Source: Fodinibacter sp963834965 (GTDB taxonomy: Bacteria; Actinomycetota; Actinomycetes; Actinomycetales; Dermatophilaceae). From it: DNA of 64,000 nt. The notes under the pieces are model-generated. The model was not told the DNA's origin. It made no database searches and worked only from the letters and a program-made list of their open reading frames with translations. A program made the translations under genes and the position numbers. Shown in pieces: positions 50,719-60,017 of this stretch. The DNA lies in NCBI GenBank assembly GCA_963834965.1, contig CAWIEI010000017.1:186001-250000 (forward strand). The letters are read 5' to 3'. Within the stretch, counting starts at the first letter, position 1, and each line of letters starts with the position of its first letter.

Positions 50719-51987
50719 GTGATCGACATCAAGGTGCTCCGGGACGACCCCGACCTCGTCCGTGCCAGCCAGCGGGCGCGGGGTGAGGACGAGGGCGTCG
50801 TCGACGCCGTCCGGGCCGCCGACGAGCGCCGCCGCAGCTCGCTCACCGCGTTCGAGCGGCTGCGGGCCGAGCAGAAGTCGATGGGCAAGGACGTCGCCCG
50901 CGCCCAGGGCGAGGAGAAGCAGGCCCTGCTCGCACGCACCAAGCAGATCTCGGCCGAGGTCAAGACCCTGCAGGCGACCGCCGACGAGGCGCAGACCGAG
51001 CTCGACCGCCTGCTGCGCACCGTCGGCAACGTCGTCGAACCCGAGGTGCCGGTCGGCGGGGAGGACGACTACGTCGTCGTCGAGACCATCGGCACGGCCC
51101 GCGACTTCGCCGCCGAGGGCATCGAGCCGCGCGACCACCTCGCGCTGGCAGAAGGCCTCGACGCCATCGACATGGAGCGCGGTGCCAAGGTCTCGGGCGC
51201 CCGGTTCTACTTCCTCAAGGGCGTCGGCGCCCGGCTCGAGATGGGCCTGCTCACCTACGCGATGAACCGCGCCATCGCCGCCGGCTTCGTGCCGCTGATC
51301 ACCCCCACCCTCGTCAAGAGCGAGGTGATGGCGGGCGCCGGCTTCCTCGACAACCACGCCGACGAGGTCTACCGGCTCGAGGCCGACGACCTCTACCTCA
51401 CCGGCACCTCGGAGGTGGCGCTCGCCGGCTACCACGCGGACGAGGTCATCGACCTGGGCAACGGCCCGATCCGCTACGCCGGGCAGTCGACCTGCTACCG
51501 CCGCGAGGCCGGCTCGTACGGCAAGGACACCCGCGGCATCATCCGGGTGCACCAGTTCAACAAGATCGAGATGTTCGTCTACTGCCGCCCCGACGATGCA
51601 GCGGCCGAGCACGAGCGCCTGCTCGACTTCGAGAAGGAGATGCTCGCCGCCGTCGAGCTGCCCTACCGCATCATCGACACCGCAGCCGGCGACCTGGGCG
51701 GCCCCGCCGCGCGCAAGTACGACTGCGAGGCGTGGGTGCCCACCCAGGGCCGCTACCGCGAGCTCACCTCGACGTCGAACTGCACCACCTTCCAGGCCCG
51801 CCGGCTCAACACCCGGTTCAAGGGCGAGCACGGCAACGAGGTCGCCGCCACCCTCAACGGCACCCTCGCCACCACCCGCTGGATCGTCGCCATCCTCGAG
51901 AACCACCAGCAGGCCGACGGCTCCGTGGTGGTGCCCGAGGCGCTGCGCCCGTACGTCGGCCTCGACGTGCTCACCCCCGCCCGCTGA
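50719..51987 (+). CDS. serS: Seryl-tRNA synthetase
   Basis: 422 residues from GTG 50719. The N-terminal tRNA-binding coiled-coil arm covers about 30-105 (KSMGKDVARAQGEEKQALLA). The class II catalytic core has LTGTSEVALAGYHADEV, motif 2 as STCYRREAGSYGKDTRGIIR, and motif 3 with the serine-site TSTSNCTTFQARRLNTRF. The enzyme charges tRNA-Ser and also feeds selenocysteine synthesis where present. It stands alone, as usual. Confidence 0.97.
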   Translation: MIDIKVLRDDPDLVRASQRARGEDEGVVDAVRAADERRRSSLTAFERLRAEQKSMGKDVARAQGEEKQALLARTKQISAEVKTLQATADEAQTELDRLLRTVGNVVEPEVPVGGEDDYVVVETIGTARDFAAEGIEPRDHLALAEGLDAIDMERGAKVSGARFYFLKGVGARLEMGLLTYAMNRAIAAGFVPLITPTLVKSEVMAGAGFLDNHADEVYRLEADDLYLTGTSEVALAGYHADEVIDLGNGPIRYAGQSTCYRREAGSYGKDTRGIIRVHQFNKIEMFVYCRPDDAAAEHERLLDFEKEMLAAVELPYRIIDTAAGDLGGPAARKYDCEAWVPTQGRYRELTSTSNCTTFQARRLNTRFKGEHGNEVAATLNGTLATTRWIVAILENHQQADGSVVVPEALRPYVGLDVLTPAR

Positions 51988-52049
51988 CGGAGGCAGGTCC
52001 GCCGGCAGGGGGAGTCCGTACCTCCGCCCACGTGCTTACGCTGGGTCGT

Positions 52050-53396
52050 ATGCCGTCGACCGTCGCCAGCGTGCCCGCCCGGGTCGGGGCCTTCTTCGGC
52101 GCCGACGACCCGTGGGAGCGTCCCCGCCCGCCGGTCGGCCGCCAGGACGTGCTGCTCGCAGCCACGGTCGCGGTCGTCGGGCTGGTCTCGCTCGAGCTGG
52201 TTCGCAGCGTCGGCGCCCTCGACCACCTGACCGCCCCGTGGCCGGTGCAGTCGCTGGCGGTGCTCACCGGAGCCGCGCTGCTCGTCGGGCGGCGCCGCTG
52301 GCCGCTGGCTGTCGCCGCCCTCGCCGCCACCCACATGCTCGTCGTCGGCGTGACCATGCCCGAGGTGATGGGCCAGTTCACCCTCCAGCTGGTCTACTTC
52401 CTCGCCATCCTCTCGGGCGTGTCCTGGGCGCAGGACCGCCGCCTGATGATCGGCGTCGTCGGCGCGATCGTGCTGGCCATGTTCGTCTGGATCGCGCTGC
52501 AGTTCGCGATCGGCACGGCGATCCAGGACCTCGTCGACGAGAGCCGCGGCACGACCCCTGACGGCCTGATCGGCCCCATCCCGGCCGCGGTCGCCCTCAC
52601 CCTCGTCATCAACGCCGCCTACTTCGGGGGCGCGGTGCTCGGGGGCCAGATCTCGTGGCGCAACGCCCGGCAGAAGGCCCTGCTGGCGGAGCAGACCGTC
52701 ACCATCCACGCCCAGAGCGACTCCCTGCGCCGCCGCGCGGTCACTGACGAGCGGCTGCGCATCGCCCGCGAGCTGCACGACGTCGTCGGGCACCACGTGT
52801 CGGTCATCGGCATCCAGGCGGCGGCGGCCCGGCGGGTCATCGACCACGACCCGGATGCCGCGGCGGGTGCCCTCGGTGACATCGAGCGCTCCTCGCGCGA
52901 GGCGGTGACCCAGATGCGCGGGCTGCTCGGCACCCTGCGCGACCTCGGCGAGCAGGCGGGTGAGAGCGATGACCGCGCCCCGGAGCCCGGGGTCGACGAC
53001 CTCCCCGCCCTCGCCGCCGAGCGCACCGCGGCCGGCCTGTCCACCGAGCTCGCCGTCGTCGAGTCCAGCCCCGGTGCGGCGCAACAGCTCCCGGCCTCGC
53101 TCGGGCTGTCGCTCTACCGCGTCGCCCAGGAGGCGCTCGCCAACACCACGAAGCACTCGACCGCACGGTCGGCGCGCGTGGTGCTGCGCGTGGAGGACCG
53201 CACCCCGTTGCCGTACGCCGAGGTCGAGGTGCTCGACAACGGGCGGCCGCGCGGCGCGACCTCCGGGTCTGGCCTGGGCCACCTGGGCATGCGCGAGCGC
53301 GCGGCCGGCATGCGCGGCGAGGTCGAGATCGGCCCCCGGCCGACCGGTGGGTACCGGGTTCGCGTGCGCGTACCGCTCGAGGTCGACCGTGGCTGA
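52050..53396 (+). CDS. NarL-type sensor histidine kinase
   Basis: 448 residues from ATG 52050. About five hydrophobic segments (45-215) form a membrane sensor with little extracytoplasmic sequence. The HisKA_3 box is RLRIARELHDVVGHHVSVIG, phospho-acceptor His near residue 242. The HATPase has the N box as RVAQEALANTTKHSTA and the G2 region GSGLGHLGMRERAAGMRGEV. This architecture resembles intramembrane-sensing kinases for cell-envelope stress. The stop overlaps the response regulator start by eight bases. Confidence 0.93.
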   Translation: MPSTVASVPARVGAFFGADDPWERPRPPVGRQDVLLAATVAVVGLVSLELVRSVGALDHLTAPWPVQSLAVLTGAALLVGRRRWPLAVAALAATHMLVVGVTMPEVMGQFTLQLVYFLAILSGVSWAQDRRLMIGVVGAIVLAMFVWIALQFAIGTAIQDLVDESRGTTPDGLIGPIPAAVALTLVINAAYFGGAVLGGQISWRNARQKALLAEQTVTIHAQSDSLRRRAVTDERLRIARELHDVVGHHVSVIGIQAAAARRVIDHDPDAAAGALGDIERSSREAVTQMRGLLGTLRDLGEQAGESDDRAPEPGVDDLPALAAERTAAGLSTELAVVESSPGAAQQLPASLGLSLYRVAQEALANTTKHSTARSARVVLRVEDRTPLPYAEVEVLDNGRPRGATSGSGLGHLGMRERAAGMRGEVEIGPRPTGGYRVRVRVPLEVDRG

Positions 53397-54126
53397 GGCC
53401 GACCGGGCGTTGCGCGTGCTCATCGTCGACGACCAGCACCTCGTGCGCTCCGGCTTCCGGATGATGCTCTCGGTCGAGCCCGACCTCGAGGTGGTGGGCG
53501 AGGCGAGCACGGGCGCGACGGCCCTCGAGCAGGCCCGCGCACTGCGCCCCGACGTGGTGCTGATGGACGTGCAGATGCCGGTCATGGACGGCATCGAGGC
53601 GACCCGTGCCCTCGTGGCGGAGGACCTCGGCAGGGTGCTGATCCTCACCACCTTCGACCGCGACGACTACGTGTTCGACGGTCTCCAGGCCGGCGCCAGC
53701 GGGTTCCTGCTGAAGAACGCCGAGCCCGACCAGCTCGTCGACGCCGTGCGCGCCGTCGGCCACGGCCACGCGCTGCTCGCACCCGAGGTGACCCGCCGGG
53801 TCATCGCCCGGATGACGACGGCCCGGAGCCCCCGACCACGACCGGATGCCGGCCCGCCGCCACCCGACGGGGCCGCCGGGCTGCGTGGGCCGGCCGTCGA
53901 CGCGCGGCTCGGCGGCCTCGAGCGGCTCACCGACCGCGAGCGGGAGATCCTCGTGCTCGTCGCCCGCGGGATGTCGAACAGCGAGATCGCGGCCCACCTC
54001 TTCCTCGGTGAGGCCACCGTCAAGACCCATGTGTCGAACTGCCTGGCCAAGCTGCACGTGCGCGACCGGGTGCAGGCGGTGGTGCTGGCCTACGAGGCCG
54101 GCCTCGTCCTCCCGGCGGAGGGCTGA
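53389..54126 (+). CDS. LuxR-type (NarL) response regulator
   Basis: 245 residues from GTG 53389. The receiver domain has VLIVDDQHLVRSGFRMML, and the phospho-acceptor Asp in VVLMDVQMPVMDG is near residue 60. A flexible Pro/Arg-rich linker (about 145-165) leads to the helix-turn-helix LTDREREILVLVARGMSNSE then ATVKTHVSNCLAKLHVRDR. It is the output of the preceding kinase and probably activates the ABC exporter that follows 53 bases later. Confidence 0.95.
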   Translation: MAEADRALRVLIVDDQHLVRSGFRMMLSVEPDLEVVGEASTGATALEQARALRPDVVLMDVQMPVMDGIEATRALVAEDLGRVLILTTFDRDDYVFDGLQAGASGFLLKNAEPDQLVDAVRAVGHGHALLAPEVTRRVIARMTTARSPRPRPDAGPPPPDGAAGLRGPAVDARLGGLERLTDREREILVLVARGMSNSEIAAHLFLGEATVKTHVSNCLAKLHVRDRVQAVVLAYEAGLVLPAEG

Positions 54127-54179
54127 GGTTCCGCCTGTGGGCTGATCCGGCATTCGCGCCGCGTGCCTAGCGTGGCGGT

Positions 54180-55067
54180 ATGGGACAGATCGAGACACGG
54201 GGACTGAGCCGCACCTTCGGCGACGTGCGTGCCGTCGACGGGGTCGACCTCGTCGTGCGGCCGGGGGGCCTGACCGGCTTCGTCGGCGGCAACGGGGCGG
54301 GCAAGACGACGACGATGCGGATGGTGATGGGCCTGCTGCGCCCGGACGCCGGGGAGGTGCTCTGGAACGAGCGGCCGATGACCGCCGCCGACCGGCGCCG
54401 CTTCGGCTACCTGCCGGAGGAGCGTGGGCTCTACCCGAAGCAGAAGGTGGCCGACCAGCTGACCTACCTCGCCCGGTTGTCCGGGATGACGGCCGCGGAC
54501 GCCCGCAGCGCCATCGACACCCACCTCGAGCGGTTCGGCCTGGCCGAGCGTGCCAAGGACCGGGTCGAGTCCCTCAGCCTGGGCAACCAGCAGCGCGTGC
54601 AGATCGTGGCGGCGCTGCTGCACGGCCCGACCGCCTTGGTGCTCGACGAGCCGTTCAGCGGGCTCGACCCGGGCGCCGTCGACGCGATGGCCGACGTCCT
54701 GCGCGACTCCGCGGCATCCGGCGTGCCCGTGCTGTTCAGCAGCCACCAGCTCGACCTCGTCGAGCGGCTGTGCGACCGCCTCGTCGTGCTGGCCCGTGGC
54801 CGGGTCGTCGCGCAGGGGGCGGTCGACGACCTGCGCGCCGGCGGCCCGACCCGCTACCGGCTGGTGACCGACGCCGACGCGGGATGGGTGCGCGACGTGC
54901 GCGGCATCCACGTGCACGACGTCGACGGCTCGGCCGCGCTGCTCGAGCTGGTGACCGAGGGCGCGGAGCAGGCGGTGCTGCGCGAGGCGGTGGCGCGTGG
55001 CGCGGTCCGCGAGTTCAGCCGGGTCGTGCCACCGCTGTCCGAGATCTACCGGGAGGTGACGGCATGA
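54180..55067 (+). CDS. ABC transporter ATP-binding protein (NatA/drug-export type)
   Basis: 295 residues from ATG 54180. Walker A is GGNGAGKT at about 36-43, the signature is SLSLGNQQRVQIVAAL, and Walker B is LVLDEPFSGLDPG. The signature LGNQQ differs from LSGGQ in the way typical of NatA-like exporters. A DUF4162-type C-terminal extension follows. The stop overlaps the permease start by four bases. With the kinase/regulator pair upstream it forms a stress-responsive export unit; the substrate may be Na+, a peptide or a drug. Confidence 0.93.
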   Translation: MGQIETRGLSRTFGDVRAVDGVDLVVRPGGLTGFVGGNGAGKTTTMRMVMGLLRPDAGEVLWNERPMTAADRRRFGYLPEERGLYPKQKVADQLTYLARLSGMTAADARSAIDTHLERFGLAERAKDRVESLSLGNQQRVQIVAALLHGPTALVLDEPFSGLDPGAVDAMADVLRDSAASGVPVLFSSHQLDLVERLCDRLVVLARGRVVAQGAVDDLRAGGPTRYRLVTDADAGWVRDVRGIHVHDVDGSAALLELVTEGAEQAVLREAVARGAVREFSRVVPPLSEIYREVTA

Positions 55068-56293
55068 CGACCGTGCGGACGAGGACCGAGCCGCAGCAGC
55101 AGCATGATGACTCGCGCCCGGAGGGGAGCGTGCGGCACGCCTGGACGTTGGTGGCGAGGCGTGAGGTGGCCACCCGGCTGACCGACCGGGCCTTCCTGGT
55201 CGGCACGCTGCTGACCGTCGCGATCATCGTCGCGCTGGTCGCGGTGCAGGCCGTGCTGGCCGACCGGGTCAAGGACTACGACGTCGTGGCGACACCTGCC
55301 GGCACCGCGATGGCCGACGCGGTCGCCGGCCGTGCGGGCGCCATCGACGACAAGGTGCGGGTGAGCGTGGTCGAGGTCGCCGACGACGCCGCGGCCCGCG
55401 CGGCGCTCACCGATGAGCGGGCCGACGCCTGGCTCGCCCCCGGCGACGACGGCTGGGTGCTCACCGGGAAGACCGAGGTGCCCCGGGACCTCGAGTCGGT
55501 CACCGAGACGGTGGTGCGTGACACCACGCTGACCGAGAACGCCGCCGCGGCCGGGACGTCGGTCGCCACCCTGACTGCCGGCTCGACGCTGACCTCGGAC
55601 GTGCTCGAGGGGGATGCCGAACAGCGCGACTTCGCGCAGGGCGTGGCGTTCGCGCTGGCGTTCCTGTTCTACATCTCCTCGCTCGTGTTCGGCTACACCC
55701 TCGCGGGCAGCGTGGTGGAGGAGAAGCAGTCACGCATCGTCGAGATCATCTCGACCAAGATCCCGGTGCGCCACCTGCTCGCCGGCAAGGTCCTGGGAAA
55801 CACCGCACTGGCGGTGGCGCAGATGGGCCTCTACGCAGCCATCGGCCTGGTCGGCCTGAGCTTCACGTCGTTCGGCGCGCTGCTTCCGACGGTGAGCGGT
55901 GCGCTCGGCTGGTTCCTCGCCTTCTTCCTCGTCGGGTTCCTGCTCATCGCGTGCCTGTGGGCCGTCACGGGGGCACTGGCCAGCCGCACCGAGGACGTGC
56001 AGTCGACGTCCACCCCGCTGACCATGCTGCTCGTCGCTATCTTCTTCGGGTCGGCCTTCCTCAGCGGCACCCCGCAGACGATCCTGTCGTACGTGCCGCC
56101 GGCGTCTGCGGTGCTGATGCCGCAGCGGATCCTCGAGGGCAGCGCCCAGTGGTGGGAGCCGGTGGTCGCGCTGGCCATCCTGCTGGCCGCCGCGGGTGCC
56201 GTGGTGCTGCTTGCGGAGCGCCTCTACCGCAGGTCGCTGCTGCAGACCTCGGGTCGGCTCTCGGTGCGGCAGGCCTGGTCTGCGCCGGAGTGA
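55064..56293 (+). CDS. ABC-2 type export permease (NatB-like)
   Basis: 409 residues from ATG 55064. A first hydrophobic helix (FLVGTLLTVAIIVALVAVQA) is followed by about 190 residues of extracytoplasmic domain, then six helices. The signature VVEEKQSRIVEIISTKIPVR precedes the membrane block, as in ABC-2 permeases of the NatB/YhaP group. It pairs with the ATPase just upstream. Bacterial relatives export Na+ or antibiotics, and some act in envelope stress. Confidence 0.92.
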   Translation: MTTVRTRTEPQQQHDDSRPEGSVRHAWTLVARREVATRLTDRAFLVGTLLTVAIIVALVAVQAVLADRVKDYDVVATPAGTAMADAVAGRAGAIDDKVRVSVVEVADDAAARAALTDERADAWLAPGDDGWVLTGKTEVPRDLESVTETVVRDTTLTENAAAAGTSVATLTAGSTLTSDVLEGDAEQRDFAQGVAFALAFLFYISSLVFGYTLAGSVVEEKQSRIVEIISTKIPVRHLLAGKVLGNTALAVAQMGLYAAIGLVGLSFTSFGALLPTVSGALGWFLAFFLVGFLLIACLWAVTGALASRTEDVQSTSTPLTMLLVAIFFGSAFLSGTPQTILSYVPPASAVLMPQRILEGSAQWWEPVVALAILLAAAGAVVLLAERLYRRSLLQTSGRLSVRQAWSAPE

Positions 56294-56316
56294 CCGGGGT
56301 TCGGCGGGCCGTGGCC

Positions 56317-56763
56317 TCACCACGCCTGCAGGTCGGTGGGCACGAGCTCGATGACGACGTGGAACTGCTCGGCGATCGGCTCGAGGCCCATGCCGTAGGC
56401 GACCATCGCCTCGGCGTACTTGGCCCGGTAGGCCTCTTCGATCTCGGGCAGCCACTGCGGGGCCGTGCGGTCGCTGATGACGGCCGGGCCGGAGAGCACG
56501 ACCACGCCGTTGCCGTCGGCGAGGGTGTGCAGGTGCAGCAGGGCGGGGGAACCGCGCAGCACGTTGGCGACCTTGGCGGTCTGCGGCTCGCTCATCACCA
56601 GCAACCGGTCGTGGTGCCAGAGGAACCACACCGGCACCGCGTGCGGCGAGCCGTCGGCACGGACCGTGGTGAACCAGCCGATCTGGTCGGTGGCCAGCCG
56701 GGCCAGGACATCGGCGTGCGTGGGGTCGGCGGGGTCGAGCCGGAGCGATGGCTTCTGGGGCAT
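56317..56763 (-). CDS. PPOX-class F420-dependent enzyme (Rv3369-type)
   Basis: 148 residues from ATG 56763. The split-barrel flavin/F420 fold starts LATDQIGWFTTVRADGSPHA and continues VPVWFLWHHDRLLVMSEPQT, which fits the TIGR03667 group of F420-dependent PPOX-class proteins. These reduce unknown substrates with F420H2 or bind haem. It belongs with the F420 enzymes at 4-6 kb as evidence that the organism makes F420. Confidence 0.88.
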   Translation of the reverse strand: MPQKPSLRLDPADPTHADVLARLATDQIGWFTTVRADGSPHAVPVWFLWHHDRLLVMSEPQTAKVANVLRGSPALLHLHTLADGNGVVVLSGPAVISDRTAPQWLPEIEEAYRAKYAEAMVAYGMGLEPIAEQFHVVIELVPTDLQAW

Positions 56764-56840
56764 GCGCCGACGCTACGCGGGGGTGCCGACACCTGGCCGC
56801 GTCCGCGTGCACCCGACCCGCCCGGGTAGCGTCGGCGGTG

Positions 56841-57635
56841 ATGACCACTCCACACCTCGTCGCCCTCGACATCGACGGCACCACGGTCAATCACGAGGGC
56901 GAGCTCTCCGACGCCGTCCGCGAGACCGTGCGTGCGGTCGCCGATGCCGGCCACCACGTCACCATCGCCACCGGGCGCGCCATCATCGGCACCCTGCCGG
57001 TGCTCGACCGGCTCGGGCTCACCACCGGGTACGCCGTGTGCGCCAACGGCGCCGTGACGCTGCGGCTGAACCCCGACCTCGACCTCGGCTACGAGATCCT
57101 CGAGGCGGTGACCTTCGACCCCGGCCCGGCGCTGCTGGTGCTGCGCGAGCACTTCCCCTCGGCGCTCGTCGCGGTCGAGGAGCTCGGCGTGGGGTTCAAG
57201 GTGACCGCGCCGTTCCCCGACGGCGAGCTCGACGGCCGCCCCCGGGTCGTGCCGTTCGAGGAGCTGATGGCCACCCCGGTCACCCGGCTGACGCTGCGCG
57301 ACCCGTCGAGCACCAGCGAGGAGTTCATCGAGCGCACCAAGGACATCGGCCTGCACGGCGTGGAGTACGCCGTCGGGTGGAGCGCCTGGCTCGACATCAA
57401 CCCCGAGGGGGTCTCGAAGGGGGCCGCGCTCGAGGCCATCCGGCGCCGCCTCGGTGTCGAGCCGATGCACACCGTGGCCGTCGGCGACCAGCGCAACGAC
57501 CTCGAGATGCTGCGCTGGGCCGCCCGCGGGGTGGCCATGGGCAACGCCCCCGACGAGGTCAAGGCGGCCGCCGACGAGGTGGCCGGCGACGTCGACGACG
57601 ACGGCCTGGTGCCGGTGCTGCGCGCCCTGCTGTGA
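56841..57635 (+). CDS. HAD-superfamily hydrolase, Cof-type
   Basis: 264 residues from ATG 56841. Motif I is LVALDIDGTTVNHEG, with nucleophile Asp near residue 10; motif II is ITATGRA-like as VTIATGRAI; motif III/IV is VAVGDQRNDLEMLRWAARGV followed by AMGNAPDEVKAAADEVAGD. The large C2 cap inserted after motif II is typical of Cof/SPP-type sugar or nucleotide phosphatases. The physiological substrate is not predictable. It is divergent from the PPOX gene by 77 bases. Confidence 0.93.
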   Translation: MTTPHLVALDIDGTTVNHEGELSDAVRETVRAVADAGHHVTIATGRAIIGTLPVLDRLGLTTGYAVCANGAVTLRLNPDLDLGYEILEAVTFDPGPALLVLREHFPSALVAVEELGVGFKVTAPFPDGELDGRPRVVPFEELMATPVTRLTLRDPSSTSEEFIERTKDIGLHGVEYAVGWSAWLDINPEGVSKGAALEAIRRRLGVEPMHTVAVGDQRNDLEMLRWAARGVAMGNAPDEVKAAADEVAGDVDDDGLVPVLRALL

Positions 57636-57697
57636 CGGGCTGACATCGACGCGCACGCAAGCCGCCGCGGCATCCGCGCCGATGGGATCGTGAGCGG

Positions 57698-58489
57698 ATG
57701 GACACCACGCACGCCACCACCGCGGCCCGGGAGGCCGGCAACAGCCCCGTCGTCGAGTGGGGCGCCCGCCTCGGCTACGCGACGCTCGGGCTGATCCACC
57801 TGCTCATCGCCTGGATCGCCCTGAAGGTGGCCTGGAACATCGGTGGCGGGTCGAAGCAGGCCGACACCTCCGGCGCCCTGCAGACCCTGTCGTCCTCGAG
57901 CACCGGACTGGTGCTGCTCTGGATCTGCGTCGTCGGCTTCCTGCTGCTCGCGGTGTGGCAGCTGTTCGAGGCGGCGCTCAACCAGGGCCAGGCCAGTGAC
58001 CGGCTCAAGGCCGCAGCCAAGGGCGTCACCTACCTGTTCTTCGCGTGGACCACCTTCAAGGTCGGCCAGGGCGCGAACTCGTCGGCCGAGAAGAAGACCC
58101 AGGACTTCACCGCCACCCTGATGGGCAGCCCCGGCGGCCGGCTCCTCGTCGGTGTGGTCGGCCTGGTCGTGCTCGGCATCGCGGGCTACCACGTGTACAA
58201 GGGCTGGACCAAGAAGTTCCTCGAGGACCTGCGCGAGCACCCCGGCCAGTGGGCCGTCACGGCCGGCCGCGTCGGCTACATCGCCAAGGGTGTCGCCCTC
58301 GTCGTCGTGGGCTTCTTCTTCCTGGTCGCCGCCTGGCAGGCGAACCCCGACAAGGCGCAGGGCCTCGACGGGGCGCTGAAGACCCTCAAGGACGCGCCGT
58401 TCGGTCCGTTCCTGCTGACCCTGGTGGCCCTCGGGCTTGCCGCCTACGGCGTCTACTCCTTCGCCCGCTCGCGCTACGCGCGGGTCTGA
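57698..58489 (+). CDS. DUF1206 membrane protein
   Basis: 263 residues from ATG 57698. Three internal repeats of the DUF1206 unit, each with two helices, are seen: GARLGYATLGLIHLLIAWIA, then LKAAAKGVTYLFFAWTTFKV and a third AGRVGYIAKGVALVVVGFFF. Function unknown; the family is restricted largely to actinobacteria and cyanobacteria. The last 16 bases overlap the convergent PAP2 gene. Confidence 0.92.
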   Translation: MDTTHATTAAREAGNSPVVEWGARLGYATLGLIHLLIAWIALKVAWNIGGGSKQADTSGALQTLSSSSTGLVLLWICVVGFLLLAVWQLFEAALNQGQASDRLKAAAKGVTYLFFAWTTFKVGQGANSSAEKKTQDFTATLMGSPGGRLLVGVVGLVVLGIAGYHVYKGWTKKFLEDLREHPGQWAVTAGRVGYIAKGVALVVVGFFFLVAAWQANPDKAQGLDGALKTLKDAPFGPFLLTLVALGLAAYGVYSFARSRYARV

Positions 58490-59220
58490 ACGCCGGTCTC
58501 CTCGCTGCCGGCCCGAGCCCGGGTCGAGGTGCCGGGTGCCGGCTCGCGGCGTAGGTAGTTCCACGCGAGCAGCGCGCAGAGCACGCCGTTGAGCATTCCC
58601 ACGACGACGTCGGAGATGTGGTGGGCCCCGCGGTACAGGCGCGCGTACGTCACGAGCAGCGGCGCGATGACGCACAGCGTGATGACGACGCGCCGCACGA
58701 CCACGTTCGAGATGCGGGTGGCCATCAGGGCGAACGAGACGTAGAGCGCGGTCGAGGCCCCGACGTGGCCGCTGGGGTAGCTGGAGGTGGGCGGGGTGGG
58801 GTCGAGCCGCTCGACCGGAGGCCGCTCGCGACCGACGACAGCAGTGGCGATGACGAAGACGGTGGCCTGCAGCGAGATCGCGATGAGGGGGACGACGGCG
58901 AACCACCACTCCTTGGTGCGCCACCACACGATCGCGCAGACGATGACGCCGACCGCGATGACGTACTCGGTGTTGCCAATCGTCGACATGACATGGGTGA
59001 TGGTGTTCCAGGTCTCGGTGCGGCCGTCCTCGAACCACGTGCTCACGCTGTTCTCCCACGTCGCGTAGGACTTGAGCGGTCCCTGGAGCAGGAAGCCGAA
59101 GCCGACGATGACGGCGAAGACGGCGACGGCCGGCAGCACGGCCCGCACGGCCACGTCGCGCAACGCCGCGGTGAGCTTCGGGCGGCTGTGGTCGTCGTCC
59201 CAGCGGGTGAGGAACGGCAT
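58474..59220 (-). CDS. PAP2-family phosphatase (first of two)
   Basis: 248 residues from ATG 59220. Six hydrophobic segments. The PAP2 catalytic motifs are complete: VVGRERPPVERLDP (C1), SSYPSGHVGASTALY (C2) and ARLYRGAHHISDVVVG (C3), with the phospho-His in C3. Members dephosphorylate phosphatidate, diacylglycerol pyrophosphate or undecaprenyl diphosphate on the outer membrane face. A 1-base overlap links it to the second PAP2 gene upstream. Confidence 0.93.
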   Translation of the reverse strand: MPFLTRWDDDHSRPKLTAALRDVAVRAVLPAVAVFAVIVGFGFLLQGPLKSYATWENSVSTWFEDGRTETWNTITHVMSTIGNTEYVIAVGVIVCAIVWWRTKEWWFAVVPLIAISLQATVFVIATAVVGRERPPVERLDPTPPTSSYPSGHVGASTALYVSFALMATRISNVVVRRVVITLCVIAPLLVTYARLYRGAHHISDVVVGMLNGVLCALLAWNYLRREPAPGTSTRARAGSEETGVQTRA

Positions 59221-59951
59221 CAGGTCTCCTGGGGGGTGGGTGGGCCGATGTCGGGGTCGTCGGCCTCGGTGGGGTCAGGGGGGTTCCAGCCGGCGTAGCC
59301 GGCGTAGGAGGCGAGGGCCAGCCCGACGCCGGTGATCACCCCCACCGTGACGTCGCTGGCGTAGTGCACGCCGAGCAGCACCCGGTCCAGCGCGGTGACG
59401 AGCACCACGAGGGCGGCGAGCAGGACGGCCACGACCCGGGCCCAGAGGGGCTTCAGCAGTGGCCACAGCAGGATGACGACGATGGTGGCCCAGGCGGCCG
59501 AGTTCAGCGCATGACCCGACGGGAACGAGTAGCCCGGCGCCTTCGACACGGGGTCCTCGACCACCGGGCGGGCCCGCTGGAAGACATCCTTGGCTGCGTA
59601 GCCGATGAACCAGGCGACCATCATGGTGCCGAAGGCCCACCAGGCGCGGGTGCGCAGCCCCTTGGCGAGCCACACCCACAGGCACAGGGCGGTGCCGACC
59701 ACGTAGAGCCGGATCGGCTGGGTGAGCCACTGCCAGGTGATGAGGAACGACCGCAGCCCGTCGCGCGGGCGGGTGAACGACGTGGCGGCCCCGGTGATCT
59801 CGTCGTCGAGGGTCTGCAGCGGACCCCACTTGCTGCGCACGAGGAAACCGACGCCGAAGAGCACCACCGCGACGCCCACTCCATAGACGAAGGCCCGACC
59901 GAGCCTGCGTCCGTGGGTGCGGGTCGGCGTCTCCGCCGTCGTGCTGCTCAC
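59220..59951 (-). CDS. PAP2-family phosphatase (second of two)
   Basis: 243 residues from GTG 59951. The motifs are FQRARPVVEDPVSKAPG (C1), GYSFPSGHALNSAAW (C2) and DRVLLGVHYASDVTVG (C3), so the enzyme is intact. The two adjacent PAP2 proteins share motifs but little sequence outside them, pointing to an old duplication or to different substrates. Undecaprenyl-diphosphate recycling and phosphatidate hydrolysis are the main candidates. The gene is divergent from the RNA methyltransferase by 66 bases. Confidence 0.93.
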   Translation of the reverse strand: MSSTTAETPTRTHGRRLGRAFVYGVGVAVVLFGVGFLVRSKWGPLQTLDDEITGAATSFTRPRDGLRSFLITWQWLTQPIRLYVVGTALCLWVWLAKGLRTRAWWAFGTMMVAWFIGYAAKDVFQRARPVVEDPVSKAPGYSFPSGHALNSAAWATIVVILLWPLLKPLWARVVAVLLAALVVLVTALDRVLLGVHYASDVTVGVITGVGLALASYAGYAGWNPPDPTEADDPDIGPPTPQET

Positions 59952-60017
59952 CGACCTGTTCTACCCGAATGTCGCGGCGAGAAGCGGTTCGCGTGACCGT
60001 GGGATGCTGGGCCCGCC

